In this document: positions 1 through 11,700 of the stretch, one piece after another | How positions within the stretch are numbered: position 1 is the stretch's first letter | Layout of the letters: the number at the start of each line of letters is the position of its first letter | Source of the DNA: Eunapius fragilis | Taxonomy: Eukaryota > Porifera > Demospongiae > Spongillida > Spongillidae | NCBI GenBank assembly: GCA_963681505.1 | Contig: OY811972.1 | Span: 2,622,163 to 2,686,162 of the forward strand | Direction of reading: 5' to 3' | DNA: 64,000 nucleotides | Position numbers and translations under genes: made by a program | The notes under the pieces: model-generated | Database searches by the model: none | Told to the model about the DNA's origin: nothing | The model's input: the letters and a program-made list of their open reading frames with translations, nothing else

Positions 1-2849
1 CCCTCCTCCCCTACTGAATGGCTTAGTGCAGGAGAGCATGTGTGGAGCACTCTGCTTTTCGTAGGGGAGGAGGGAAGGAGGGAATTGGAATAAGTCCTTC
101 AGAGGGGAGGAGGGGTTTGGGACATATAAATATACAGGAGGTGTAGAGGCAGTAAGTTGGCTTACTGCATGTACCCACCATCCACCCCTACAGGTATGAT
201 CAGATTATAAGGGTAATGTGATTGTAATGAATAAGAATGAGGTCATGTTAGCAGCTGCAGTTTATAGCCTGGGACTTCACCTTCAACAGCTAGTCTGAGA
301 AAACACTTTGGTTAAAATAGTAATAGTACCTTTCACAATTATACGTCTAAAAATGCTTTATATTCGCATCTTGCATTTGTTTTATCATGATGGCTATTGA
401 ATGTGTTCCACCTCTATGTACTTGTGTGTGTGCTCGTTTGTGTGAGTTTGTGTGTGTCTGTGTGTGTGTGTCTCTGTACCAGCCCACCCAAAACATCGTA
501 CTGACACCTGCTACACATGCATGACCAGTGACAACAGCCAAACTGGGTTGAGCAAAACAGCACCCAGGTCTCCTGGTTGTTCAGATTGGAAACCTCGATA
601 CATGTGTAATGGTTTAGGCAGCACAGGGGCCCTCACACGTTTATCGGAAGGGGGCATTGCCCCCTAACCATTATAGAGGGGGGGGGGGGGGGGGGGGGGA
701 AGTAGTCTAGTACCCAGACCCCTCTTGTATGTTAACATCTGTGGAAAGTTTGTGCATAGGTTAAAAATTGAGGTCAGATCTCTCCCCTCCCCCTCCCCCC
801 TCCCCTATAGGCATGCCTATGTATTTGTCCCATGCCACGCCTTTAAATCAACTTCCTACTCATCTAATGTGTTACAGTATTCCCTGTACTCTTGTAAGCC
901 CAGGGTACGGTGGCAATGCAGACATGCTGATGTGTGCATGTAGGAGAGGAACTATAAGATAATCCATTCTGCACTATACATCACCATTCGTTCCCAGATG
1001 TCCACACACACTCGTACACACCTACCTTCTACCCAACCCTTCAGCCCTGGAAGGGAAGGGCATTGACCATTTTACAAACCTGTTGACCCCCCCCAGTATC
1101 TATTAGTATTCTGCACTGAAAGAACGAGTAGGAGTGTGTGTTCCTTCTCCGTCCCCCACAATCACTCCAGCTTGACATTGACACATTGGTTTGTACTGGA
1201 CCTAGTTGGGGTTGTGTGCATGTGTGTATGTGCATGTGTATATGTGTGTGCGTGTATTTGTCGTGTGTGCATGTGTGTGTGGTTTGACATGTTGCCCTTG
1301 CCATTGGGAACCATTTTATTAACCCTCTTTTCCCATTCAATAGATTATCATCCACTATGGCAATGAAGAAACAAAAAATCCTGTGCAGCTGTTCTTAGAA
1401 GCTATGTGTGTTTGCATTGTGAAACTCTGTAGTTCCATTCGTATTGCCTTCTTGTGAACACACTTATTTTATATAGTTGTATGGTTATTGACTAATTAAA
1501 GTTGTTATTGATAATTATCTTAAAGGCATATGCACTGACAAGTTTAAATGACATAGAGACATGCGAGCTAGGTTAGCACAGGCAGATCTTTTCTAGCTGG
1601 CACCCTCAGTGACTTCGGCAATGTCATATCAGAACATGCAGCCTTAGGGGTTGTGGCTCATACCAACCACTAAGAATTAACTGCACTGCAACCGTATCAG
1701 GTGTTGGCAGGATAGCAATGTAGCAGTAGTAGCTATAGGGGGTGGGGCACACAATTGTGCTACTATAAACCATGGTGAAGGGTTTCCCCCCTACTCAGGG
1801 ACATAGGTAGAACAGTTACCCCCCCCCCCCCCCCCCCCCCCCCTCTACCATATATTGCCATGCTACCTATGCATCAGAGGCTGTTCTATACATGTCCCTG
1901 AGTAGGGGAAAATATTCACTGTCCATTGCTGGGATCAGGCCATAGCAATTTTAAGTCAGTTGTCCCCTCCCCCTGCCCTGCTGCAATTGCCATGCTAGCT
2001 AAACATCACAGACTATGAGAAAATTTTATTGCTGGAGGAATAGAAATAATGTTGTAGCATGGTAATATGCATATGCTAAAGGTGTGTGTGTGTGTGTGCA
2101 GGGGGGGGGGGTTATACATGCCAACTGGCTTTTGTGTTGACAGTGAATGGTTTCCCTCTCAGGAACATGGATACCACCGATACAGCAGTATACCCCTCCA
2201 CCCCCCACCACACCCCCAACCCCCGCCAAGGTGGTAGAAATATTAAAGTGGCATATACCCCAACTCATGCAATACATGTATGCTATATGCCTACTCATAT
2301 TCCTGAGTAGCTGTCCATTGCAGCAGGTATTTGCAATTTTTTGTTCATAAGAGTCAGTTGGCAAGCCCCTCCCCTCCCCCCCCACCCCCTCCTTCCCCAC
2401 CTGAGCTACCTAAACTTCAGAGTAGGGGTCGATCCAGAAATGTTTTTGCCAGGGGAGCAAAGGGGAGGAAGGGGTGCATAATTTTAATGCTTTGGGCATG
2501 GGTAACTAATAGTTGGAAGGGATGTGGGGTAAAGCCTGAGCCGCTTTATACATTGCACATGTTTGTAGCATCAGCATGACATACATCAGCTGATATTTAG
2601 TTCTTACCTGACTGCATCATCATCACTGCCATCACACACTCTTGAGTGCAGAGGGGGTGGGGCTGAAGGTGCAGGGTCTCGAGGCTAAGCATTATAAGCT
2701 CAGTTTTGATCTTAGTTAATAATAGTTAATAATTCAAGAGACAACTGGGGAGTGGAATTAACTTCCATGCCACACCTTTCACTTTACTCCCGAAATTATT
2801 TTGTGAAGGGGGAGGGGGGGCAAAGACGAGAGGCTCATGCTTTGGGCGT
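1..2849. other. Gene-poor simple-sequence region
   Basis: No coding region I would support is present. The stretch holds TG/GT dinucleotide tracts (about 421-475, 1205-1290, 2083-2098), a 22-nt G run (678-699), a 25-nt C run (1819-1843) and many CCCCTCC-like patches. Around 1787-1816 and 1881-1908 there is an inverted repeat of about 28 bp. The block at about 1870-2000 is weakly similar to about 2280-2420, so an old local duplication is likely. All open frames here are short and run through repeats. Confidence 0.6.
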
Positions 2850-2872
2850 GATGGTAATGGTGATGGTAATGG

Positions 2873-2933
<61 letters not shown>

Positions 2934-3042
2934 GGTGGTGGTGGTGGTGGTGGTGGTGGTGGTGGTGGTGGTGGTGGTGGTGGTGATGGTGGTGGTGGTG
3001 GTGGTGGGGGTGGTGGTGGTGGTGGGATGGTGATGATGATGA
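2850..3042. repeat. (GAT)n-(GGT)n compound trinucleotide microsatellite
   Basis: A run of GAT triplets (about 2871-2920) passes directly into a long run of GGT/GTG triplets (about 2918-3026), then back to GAT. All frames on both strands are open because of the triplet period, giving meaningless poly-Met/Val, poly-His and poly-Pro/Ser/Thr frames. It is a microsatellite and not a gene. The GGT half is G-rich on the plus strand. Confidence 0.95.
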
Positions 3043-3828
3043 CCACCACCAGTAACTAGTAACGTTAACGTTACTAAGCAACTTGATGTCAACCTATGTC
3101 ACAAGGTAAGGATGGTGGGTCATCATAATGAATACTTTAGCGCAACCGGTAATATTGCCGAGCTGTATTAGTGCAAATTATATGATATGATGTGTACTAA
3201 TGTACATGTTTGAACTGGCATGGCATATATAACTACATCAGATAAGATGCAGACTATCATGTGCTGCCAATACTACTCTCAGTTAAACTGAATGGTTGTA
3301 AAGGGATTGAACATTCTTATATAGTCAATGACAAAGTTCAAGTTTGATGCTGAGACTACTTATACTTGTAATGTCATGTAAGCGATATTGTGAGTATACA
3401 TGCACATACACAACACTCCCACCTCGTAATCCATTGCATTCAAAATGTTAAGTGTGTATATACAATCAAAAAAGGCAAAAAAAGATTGACACAGAATGTA
3501 TCAACAGGAGTCACATCACAAAGGACACTGGATGATGATATTGTTCAAAAGTTTCATTGGAAGTGGAGACTGCTTCTACGTTGGCTATGAACCTAAATAA
3601 GATAAATCATTAGTGTAATTACAATAGAGCTGTTGTTGTGGAAGTAGGGCAGTGTGTGTTGGGAAGGTGACAACAACAATAAAACATAACTTACATAAGG
3701 AGTGTGGATTTTCTTCCTCCTACACAGGTAGATGTATACCATCATTATCAACATGTATCACCTGTGACATCCAATGACTACTTCTCTCTTGTCATCTAGC
3801 CTGAGTGGGAGTATGAGGGGGCAAGATG
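3043..3828. other. Intergenic stretch, nothing recognised
   Basis: Unique-looking AT-rich sequence between the triplet microsatellite and the 63-bp minisatellite. The only open frame of any size, near 3390-3590, has no recognisable domain and no clear splice context. I see no RNA gene or element end here. Confidence 0.5.
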
Positions 3829-4438
3829 CTTAACCCCTTACATAGTAGACCACACCCACATGACTTAGTGCATTGACCAAGTTGCTTAACCCCTGACACT
3901 CTTACATTCTAGACCAAACACACAGGGCTTAGTGTGTCGGCCTATTTGCTTAACCCCTGACACTCTTACATTCTAGACCAACACACAGGGCTTACTGTGT
4001 CGGCCAATTTGCTTAACCCCTTACGCACTTACATTCTATACCAAACCCACAGGGCTTAGTGTGTCGGCCAATTTGCTTAACCCCTGACACTCTTACATTC
4101 TAGACCAACACACAGGGCTTATTGTGTCGGCCAAGTTGCTTAACCCCCAACACTGTTACATTCTAGACCACACACAAGGGGCTTAGTGTGCCGGGCAAGT
4201 TGCTTAACCCCGACACTCTTACATTCTAGACCACACCCACAGGGCTTAGTGTGTCGGCCAAGCTGCTTAACCCCTGACACTCTTACATTCTAGAATAAAC
4301 ACACAGGGCTTAGTGTGCCAGCCAAGTTGCTTAACCCCCAACACTCTTACATTCTAGACCAAACACACACGGGCTTAGTGTGTCGGCCAAGTTGCTTAAC
4401 CCCCAACACTCTTACATTCTAGACCAAACACACACGGG

Positions 4439-5104
4439 CAGCCCCAATGAGAGGGGGGGGCAGGGGGGGCAAAATCCCCGGGCCTCAATGGGGCCCGGGC
4501 CTTTAGAGCCACACCCTTTATTAGTCACTAGGCACGCCCCCTCATGCCTGGTCGATAATGAATGGCTTAGTTGCTAATTAGTTTCGGGACCCAGATTGTT
4601 GTAACCAATCAGCGTCTTGGTTTACACTTTCTGTTTAACGAGCGGCAAGAATGGGCTACCATCACAAATCAGGCATCCAGAAAAGAAGGGAAAAGGCAAT
4701 GTGTGCTAAAGCGGTCAAAGGCAGAATACGCTAAAACAACATGGCGGATACAGGATTTACCAAAAGGGGGGTTGAGACCCGCGATACGAAATGCGGGGGG
4801 GGGGTTGCTGTCCACTTGAGGCCCGACACGAAAAGTGGGGGGGGGGGGGGGGGGAGGGGTGTGCTGTCCACTTACGGCCCAATACGAAAAGCAGGGGGGG
4901 GGGGTTATTTAGCAGAAGAGGAGGCGGTACCTTATATGAAAGGGGGGTTGCAACCCCCCCCCCCCCCCCCCCCCCCCCCCTGGATACGCCTCTGGTTTGA
5001 TGTAAGTGATAGCATTTAAAGGTTTAATGAGTTGATGAGATTCATTAGGCTTGGGGCCCGAGAAAAAATTTGCCCCGGGCCCGGGCTGGCTCTTGGCGGC
5101 CCTG
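4439..5104. mobile_element. hAT-like MITE with 8-bp target duplication
   Basis: The insertion starts CAGCCCC and ends GGCCCTG. GC-rich terminal regions on the two sides are imperfect inverted copies (GGGGCCCGGG on the left, CCCGGGCCC near the right). It is flanked by the direct repeat CACACGGG at 4431-4438 and 5105-5112. Removing the insertion and one repeat copy restores a normal minisatellite unit, so the ends are well fixed. An 8-bp duplication and CAG ends fit the hAT superfamily. No transposase is encoded. Long G and C runs lie inside. Confidence 0.85.
4743..4996. mobile_element. Possible second MITE nested in the hAT-like MITE
   Basis: GGCGGATACAGGATTT near 4743 and CTGGATACGCCTCT near 4980 form an imperfect inverted pair, resembling the GGCGGATCCAGG-type end seen again at 52522. 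The inside is mostly G runs, a 27-nt C run (4954-4980) and three related short blocks containing CGAAAAG. No target duplication was made out. It could instead be internal structure of the host MITE. Confidence 0.4.
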
Positions 5105-5962
5105 CACACGGGCTTAGTGTGTCGGCCAATTTGCTTAACCCCTGACACTCTTACATTCTAGACCACACCCACAGGGCTTAGTGTGTCGGCCAAGCTGCTT
5201 AACCCCTGACACTCTTACACATTCTAGACCAACACACAGGGCTTACTGTGTCGGCCAAGTTGCTTAACCCCCAATACTCTTACATTCTAGACCAAACCCA
5301 CAGGGCTTAGTGTGTCGGCCAATTTGCTTAACCCCTAACACTCTTACATTCTAGACCAAACCCACAGGGCTTAGTGTGTCGGCCAATTTGCTTAACCCCT
5401 GACACTCTTACATTCTAGACCACACCCACAGGGCTTAGAGTGTCGGCCAAGCTGCTTAACCCCTGACACTCTTACATTCTAGAATAAACACACATGACTT
5501 AGTGCATTGACCAAGTTGCTTAACCCCCAACACTCGTACATTCTAGACCAACACACAGGGCTTAGTGTGTCGGCCAATTTGCTTAACCCCTTACGCACTT
5601 ACATTCTAGACCAAACCCACAGGGCTTAGTGTGTCGGCCAATTTGATTAACCCCTGACACTCTTACATTCTAGACCAACACACAGGGCTTATTGTGTCGG
5701 CCAAGTTGCTTAACCCCCAATACTCTTACATTCTAGACCACACCCACAGGGCTTAGTGTGTAGGCCAAGTTGCTTAACCCCTGACACTCTTACATTCTAG
5801 ACAAAACACACAGGGCTTAGTGTGTAGGCCAAGTTGCTTAACCCCCGACACTCTTACATTCTAGACCACACCCATAGGGCTTAGTGTGTTGGCCAAGTTG
5901 CTTAACCCCTTACACTCTTATATCCTAGACCACACCCATGCAGCAGTTAATTTATGAAGATA

Positions 5963-8702
5963 CAGTCTACCCCCGTTAGTAGCGCCACGTTTGTTCCATG
6001 CGCTACTACCGTAGAATGCGCTTTTAACGGGGGTGGTTAATTATGGTCAAATGAATGTATTTGCGTATGTAAACTGAGATAAGCAGTGTACACAACAAAT
6101 GTATTCATGTACTTAATGTATAGCTTGAACCTTTTCAGCAAGCAGCAAAAGTGCCCTGTAGTCAGCTTCAGTAAACAAAGCTATGTTATCTCCTACAAAT
6201 TGAGCAAGGCTTAAGGCACTCCGTTTTGCCTCTTCCAGGGGCACAATTCGAGGTTCTACATTATTTGGATCAGCCTCTCCATCACTTTCATCATCGCTAT
6301 CCTCAATGTCTCGACCCATCAACCTGGCAGCTATTTGAGCAATGGTCTCAGCCCCCTCAGTTTCCATCTCGCCTGGAGCATTCACCCACTCAGTTGCACT
6401 CATGCGGGTTGTCCCATCTTCCACTGGCAGCCTCTGGATAGCTGTAGTAATTGCTGTCAGCTGTGCACCTTCTGTAGCTTCTGCAACTGCCACTGCTGCC
6501 CTATCTGGCCTCAGACGACGGCACCACTCAGCAGGGAGAATACCAGCCTTACACCAGCAGTTGACTATAGTGGAGAGGGTAATTTGGCTCCATGCTGCAA
6601 GTAGCCATATGATTGCCTAAATTTGGAGATCAAAAAAGTTTCATCAATCTGTTGTATTTTCTAGGCAACAAAGTATACTCATGCAGAAGAAATCATGGGT
6701 GCTTAAATTACCTCCTTCACATTGATTTTTGATGACACAGCCTGCAGATCTTGGGTGGGATCAATGTCATACTGTGTGACCATGTAGGTAGCAAGCTTGC
6801 TCTTGTACCGAGCCTTTAGTGCAGCAATCACACCCTGGTCCAATGGCTGGACGACTGATGTGCAATTGGCTGGAAAGAATAGCAGCAAAAGATTGCTCAA
6901 CTTAAAGCAATCAAAGCTTCCTACTTTGATCATTGGCGTATCAGACAAAAAATGGGAACTGGCATTGTCAAGAAGCATCAGACATTGTCGATTCTGTTGT
7001 TTGAACTGTTCATTGACTTGCTTTGACCAGTCAGTAAACACCTAAGTATCCACCACAGAAATAAGATCTGATTAAAATGTATTTATGCATGCATTAGTTT
7101 CTTCTTACATCTGTGCGCATCCAAGCTTTTGTATTGGAGTAATACATGACCAGGCTGTTAGGGTTAAATGTTCTGCCAAAGCAACGTGGTTTCTTATACT
7201 TGTGTATTACCACTGGCTTCAGTCGTTCGCTTGCAGTAACATTTACAGCCAAAGCCACTGTAATACGGTCCTTTGCTTTCTTGACACCCCGCACATCTGC
7301 GGTGGTAGTGAGGGTGCGATCAGGCTGTAAAAAATATCATTAAAGTGTGCACCATTTCCCTTCCTAATTATGTACTTGTACCTAATAAAGAAGTCGTATG
7401 TACCGTCATGTACAAATGTGCTATGTATGTGCATGTGCCTTGATCAAGTCACTTACTGCGTGTCTGTAAAATAACCCAGTCTCATCGATATTGAAGACAT
7501 CCTCAGGTTGATACTTCTCAATGATACCAGGCAACTCCCTCTGGGCTCTAGCCACACCTTGCTGGTCAGCATCACCAGCCTCTCCATGTAACCGCACGCC
7601 AAATACACCATGCCGTCCTTTCCATCTAGAAAGCCAACCGTTGCTTAAAATAAGCTGTCCATCCACAGTGAGATCATCATTGCTGGAAGCTGTTGGTGAT
7701 AGCTGTCTGCTGCTAACTGTGATTGTGGCTGCCACTGGCTGGCTGCTAATTGTGGGTGTGGCTGTCACTGGCTGGTGGCTAACTTGAGGTGTGGCTGTCA
7801 CTGGCTGGTGGTTAACTGTGGGTGGGGCTGCTACTGGCTGGCTGCTACTAGCTGTAGAAGTAACTGGTACTGATTGGTGGTGGCTGCAGTTAGGATTCGA
7901 AGAAGATGTGGAAAGACGGATACCCAACTCCTGAGCTAGCTCTGCAGCTTTTGTGAGCAAAAGAGCATCCGATAGCACACCATTGCGCTCACGCACACTA
8001 ATGTGAGGAAGATCATCGTTTATTTTATGCATGCTACTTCGAAAGGGGCATGCCTTATTTACCTACTGAACCACGAAAAAAGCCCTATATCAAGAAGAGG
8101 CCATTTGGGGCCCCTCCTCCTGCATCTCTTCGCCTCCGGTCCATCCATATCCATCTCATGGAAGCCAGCCCGGACGTATTTGCCAACAAGTGATCGATGG
8201 ATCTCTTTGCCTGTCTTCAGTTTGAACCAGACTACGACCGTGTCTTCAGAATGACCCGTTTCCACCTTTCTTCGTGCAATCATGCGCTTTTCATCAGCGG
8301 TCAACTTGGTCTTAGCTGTTGTTCCCCTTAACTCGGACATCACATGGCCAGTATTAACAAAAATGAGCCTTCTTTCCTTTTATAGTGCGTCGTGTTGCAT
8401 GCGAGCGGGTTTATTGTGCACCTCTCGCTTGTCTTTGTGCGCCTCTCTGGCGTCTTTGTGCGCCTCTCTGGCGTCTTTGTGCGCTACTCAGTGCATTGTG
8501 CGTGTAGCGCTTGTCAATGATCTGCGCTGCCTTTCGCTTTCGTTCATCCTTACCATTATGCATGACCGATAGTTTCCACATGCATGTATGAATAATAATG
8601 ATAAAGATACTTGTACCACCGCACTACATGATTTATTCAACATTGCGCTACTAACGAGGGAATGCGCTACTAACGAAGTGCGCTACTAACGGGGGAAGAC
8701 TG
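5963..8702 (-). mobile_element. Complete pogo/Tigger-like DNA transposon
   Basis: The ends are near-perfect inverted repeats: CAGTCTACCCCCGTTAG on the left and the complement of CTAACGGGGGAAGACTG on the right, with one mismatch in about 23 bp. TA dinucleotides flank both sides (5961-5962 and 8703-8704), as expected for the Tc1/mariner-pogo group. Subterminal copies of GCGCTACTAACG occur three times near the right end and in altered form near the left, and may be transposase binding sites. Inside is one minus-strand transposase gene. The reading frame stays open across all predicted exons, so the copy could be recent or still active. Confidence 0.9.
6113..8340 (-). CDS. pogo/Tigger-like transposase, five exons
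   Basis: I read the coding sequence as exons 8340-8063, 7997-7457, 7324-7109, 7041-6712 and 6616-6113. Each intron is bounded by GT and AG (65, 132, 67 and 95 nt). The frame stays open throughout, giving 622 residues. The start is ATG at 8340 (MSELRG). Order: an N-terminal basic/helix-turn-helix region (to about residue 115), a Gln/Pro/Thr-rich low-complexity linker with QPVTATP-type repeats, a CENP-B-like DNA-binding end (SNGWLSRWKGRHGV), then a DDE/D catalytic domain. Candidate acidic residues are D264 (NIDETGL), D370 (LLLDNASSH) and D413 (QPLDQGVI). The C-terminal part is acidic and less familiar. This enzyme class cuts and joins element ends at TA sites in the nucleus. Introns are unusual for the group. 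The splice sites are inferred only. Confidence 0.85.
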
Positions 8703-8704
8703 TA

Positions 8705-10284
8705 TTGTAAAGCAATATACAGCGCGCATGCTAGATAATACGCGTACTGAGACAAACTAACACTACTGTATAAATTTGTGCCAGAATGATTTCAGTATCA
8801 CATACCTTGCAAATATTCAGTGTGCCGGCAGTGAGTTTCGTGTGAAGGTATTCAAAATTGTTCATTTATGGCAAATAAATAGAGAGGGTTAAAAATCAGA
8901 GCGTTTAATCAAATTTCCCGTAAAGGATATCTTGGCGCCACAATCGCATGCGACAAGTCGGCAGGAAGTCGCCATATGTATGCCGGCCTTTATGACTACG
9001 ATAGCCTTAAGTGCACGCATCTTTATGTACACGCGTGTGTGACTGAATGCAATTCACCCGCGTGTGGACGACCGAATTGCTGTGCATCACTGTCAGCTCA
9101 GGTTCTACCAGATCGATCACCTCTGGTACTGCTTATTCAGTTTTTGTCTAGAATTTTTGTAATTATACTACCTTTTTGTGCCTTGCGCAATGCTATATTT
9201 TTATCAACGGCACGCCTCTTGGCTATGTCGACTGTGGACCTGGAGACCCTCTTACTCTTTGCCTCTTGCAGAGATCTATATATGATCTCTGTCTCTTGTA
9301 TCTATTTATCTTTCGATCTCACACTTGTATAAAGTTCTTCAGCCAATTGTAGCTTTACAAAGTAGCTGAAATGCATTCACAACGTCCGGCCTTGTCGATC
9401 GGTTTTGTACAGTAGTACTAATAGTCATTATACACATGACACAGCAAAGTGCGCTCGTGTTCGCTCAACATACTGTACTGCCACGGTCACTAACCACATA
9501 GCTTTGGTGTACGTATATGTTGCGATCCAGAGCCAGTCGAGACCGTACGTCATTACAAGTATACGCTAGTTTATGGTATACGCACAAGGTCTCGCTTTAA
9601 AAATAAACCCTCCGGTAGAAGGTATAACTACATGCATCCAAGTAGGCCTACCAGAGACAGAATGCGTTCGCTTGCAAAACTGGTACATATCCCTTATTTC
9701 ATATCGAACACCCATCTTGCGTGTACGGTTCTATGCCAGATAAGTTAAGGCTACGGTTTTTATGGAAACTATTAGGCTAGGCACGATCGGCTCTACCAAG
9801 CACCAATAATTTGCTCATGTGACGTCGGATGACAATTAATAATTTCATATATTTGTCCCAGATTTTGAAGTGCGGTTCATAAAAGTGCCTTGGGAATTAG
9901 GTGTGTAAGAGCATAAAATACACCACTTGCTCCAAAAAACGACTCAGTAGTTCAGCCTTCATATTCCATCATGTAGACTTGAGATTTATGGCTGAGTGAT
10001 AAGAAAAAAGTTGAAGAAACATGACAATATCATGTTTCACATACAAATGTACGTAGTAGCACAAAAACGCGTATGGAATTAGTAGTGAACACTTTTCTAC
10101 AGAGACCAGAATATAGAAAAGATGGCTCATCAGTATCCCTATCATAAACCGTTACGTAGAGTTGAATTACAGCTACTGTACAAGGACCGTGAGTGTTTTT
10201 ACACATTTCTCCATACACTTCCTGTTCAATTAATTTTTATCGCGTGACGCGGGTATTCAATTATTCATGTCCGCGATTGCTGGA
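8705..10284. other. Intergenic region before the ankyrin array
   Basis: No supported gene. An open frame at 8976-9332 (118 codons) is Cys-, Leu- and Ser-rich with no recognisable domain and no splice or promoter context, so I do not call it. The stretch lacks the repeats seen in the ankyrin introns. It meets the array abruptly at about 10285. Confidence 0.5.
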
Positions 10285-10376
10285 CATGGTGGCAAGTGAG
10301 AATGGTCATCATGATATAGTGCAGACCTTGGTGGGAGCAGGTGTTGATGTAAATATAGCAAAATCAAAAATCAGAC
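10285..10376 (+). CDS. Ankyrin exon A1, left-truncated
   Basis: The sequence encodes the second part of an ankyrin repeat (NGHHDIVQTLVGAGVDVNIA) and ends at a GTAAGT donor at 10377. The first dozen or so codons of a type A exon are replaced by unrelated sequence, so this is the broken left edge of the array. It could still be spliced only if the upstream sequence supplies an acceptor, which I do not see. Confidence 0.6.
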
Positions 10377-10565
10377 GTAAGTGATATAGTGTTATGTTCT
10401 TATACAAGTACATGTACACATTGACTTCTTATTGCAAGGAATATGCTTATTAATAAATGTATTGTATATTACAGGTCACATTTCTGTTGACATGCACATA
10501 CCTTATGTGGTTGGATATATATTGAGAGGTGGGGCTGGGGGTGGTATTGGATTGGAGAGGATTGT

Positions 10566-11700
10566 CGAGAGTTACGTTAGTAACTCTCGACAGTTAGTAA
10601 CTCTCATACACATGTATAGGATTTGACCCGATTATGAATGTCATTAAAAAACGCGACCCGCTTTTAACAAGACTCCTGACGAGCAGATGGCTTACCTTGT
10701 TGTCGTCATCGTACAAGAAGGCAACAACAAGCAGTTTCATGTTTGTTTGATGTCACAAAACCGCGTGGTTGTAGAGAACAAAACTATTTTCCAAGCTCGT
10801 ACCCAGTCCCACGTATTTCTTGTTCTTGTTCTTGACCACGCATAACTCGGGATAGGAACACTTTTAAGAAATGAAAATCACACGAATGGCTTCAGAATTC
10901 GTTGGCATTCTCGCTTCTGTGGTCAAAAGGTCTCGAGGCTACATGACATATATCGGTGTGTGTTAGCAAATCACGTATGAAAATTTCGCCACTAGCTTCT
11001 GAATAGGCTGGAATAGCCGCTTACATATAAAATAGCCGATGTTATGTTTTGGTAAACAATCGACTATACCGTACATGTAAGACGCATAATTAGATAACTT
11101 GGCAGACCCAAAATTAGAAACGGCCCGCTGAACGCGAGCGGTAGCAAGAAGAGAAACGGTTCGCTTATATAGGCAATGTTATTGGGAGAGTCCTGAACTG
11201 CTCGCTTGCGAAGAGGATGCGGTACGGGAAGGCTAAGCGTACTAGTACCTTGCAAAACCAAACGAGAGTACTACTACCAATAAAGTTATTCAAAGGTATG
11301 TAAATGTAGCTACCTACTCTTACTAAGCTTGGTTTACAATATGACATTGGTGGCTGAACATTACGGATCAATTACGGATCAATTACGATCATCAACAACA
11401 TCAAATATGCATCGGAATAGTGTGCATGAAAAAAAAAAGAATGTTGGTGGGATATAGGATTTGAAGGCAATGGTGGTGTAAAAAGCAAGGAAACAAGGGT
11501 CTGTAATAGTAAGGGAAAATGCCATAGTCCTATATTTAGCCCACCAACATAGTATATGCTACAAACGGGCCGCTAAATATAGGATTATGACATTTTCCCT
11601 TACTATTACAGACCCTTGTTTCCTTGCTTTTTACACCGCCATTGCCTTCAAATCCTATATCCCACCAACATTCTCATTGAGAAGGTTTTTTATTTACTTG
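10566..11700 (+). mobile_element. Composite hairpin-palindrome element, copy 1
   Basis: This copy interrupts an ankyrin-unit intron. The unit reads up to GAGAGGATTGT at 10565 and resumes with TGTCAGTGTGCAAT at 11701, where intact units read straight through (for example near 16360). The left end is a perfect hairpin with stem CGAGAGTTAC and loop GTTA (10566-10589), followed by TATAGGATT and ATGAATGTCATTAAAAAACG. A segment with short GAA/GTC-type triplets and AACTCGGGATAGGAACAC lies at about 10700-10870. The right end is a palindrome (11438-11700) with arms of about 100 bp. Any target duplication is at most GT. It encodes no protein that I recognise, and its superfamily is unknown. Confidence 0.75.
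11438..11700. repeat. Long palindrome forming the right end of composite copy 1
   Basis: The left arm runs from GAATGTTGGTGGGATATAGG to about 11540. The right arm runs from about 11572 back to CCTATATCCCACCAACATTC. They are near-perfect complements of about 100 bp around a 30-nt centre. The outer edge ends TTTTATTTACTTG, shared with the other copies. Confidence 0.9.

Larger units (their letters stand above)
3829..5938. repeat. About 63-bp minisatellite, roughly 23 units, split by a MITE
   Basis: Units of 61-65 bp repeat head to tail. Each carries GCTTAACCCC, ACACTCTTACATTCTAGACC and CAGGGCTTAGTGTGTCGGCC blocks. Units differ by a few substitutions and small indels. The array is interrupted once, at 4439-5104, by a hAT-like MITE. 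Excluding that insertion it covers about 1.4 kb. It has no coding content, and the repeats abut without unique spacers, so this is not a CRISPR array. Confidence 0.93.

Noticed and set aside
2726-3092. Long open frames on both strands (poly-Val/Met, poly-His, poly-Pro/Ser)
   Set aside because: They are produced by the triplet microsatellite.
3829-5938. CRISPR-like regular repeats
   Set aside because: Units of about 63 bp abut directly with no unique spacers, and the surrounding DNA is eukaryotic. It is a minisatellite.
8976-9332. 118-codon plus-strand frame
   Set aside because: No domain, no repeat conservation, no splice or promoter signal. The length is within chance for the region.
11438-11700. 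Calling each long palindrome an independent MITE
   Set aside because: At 10566-11700 and 12136-15967 the host sequence resumes directly outside the palindrome on one side and outside the far hairpin on the other, so the palindrome is one end of a larger unit.
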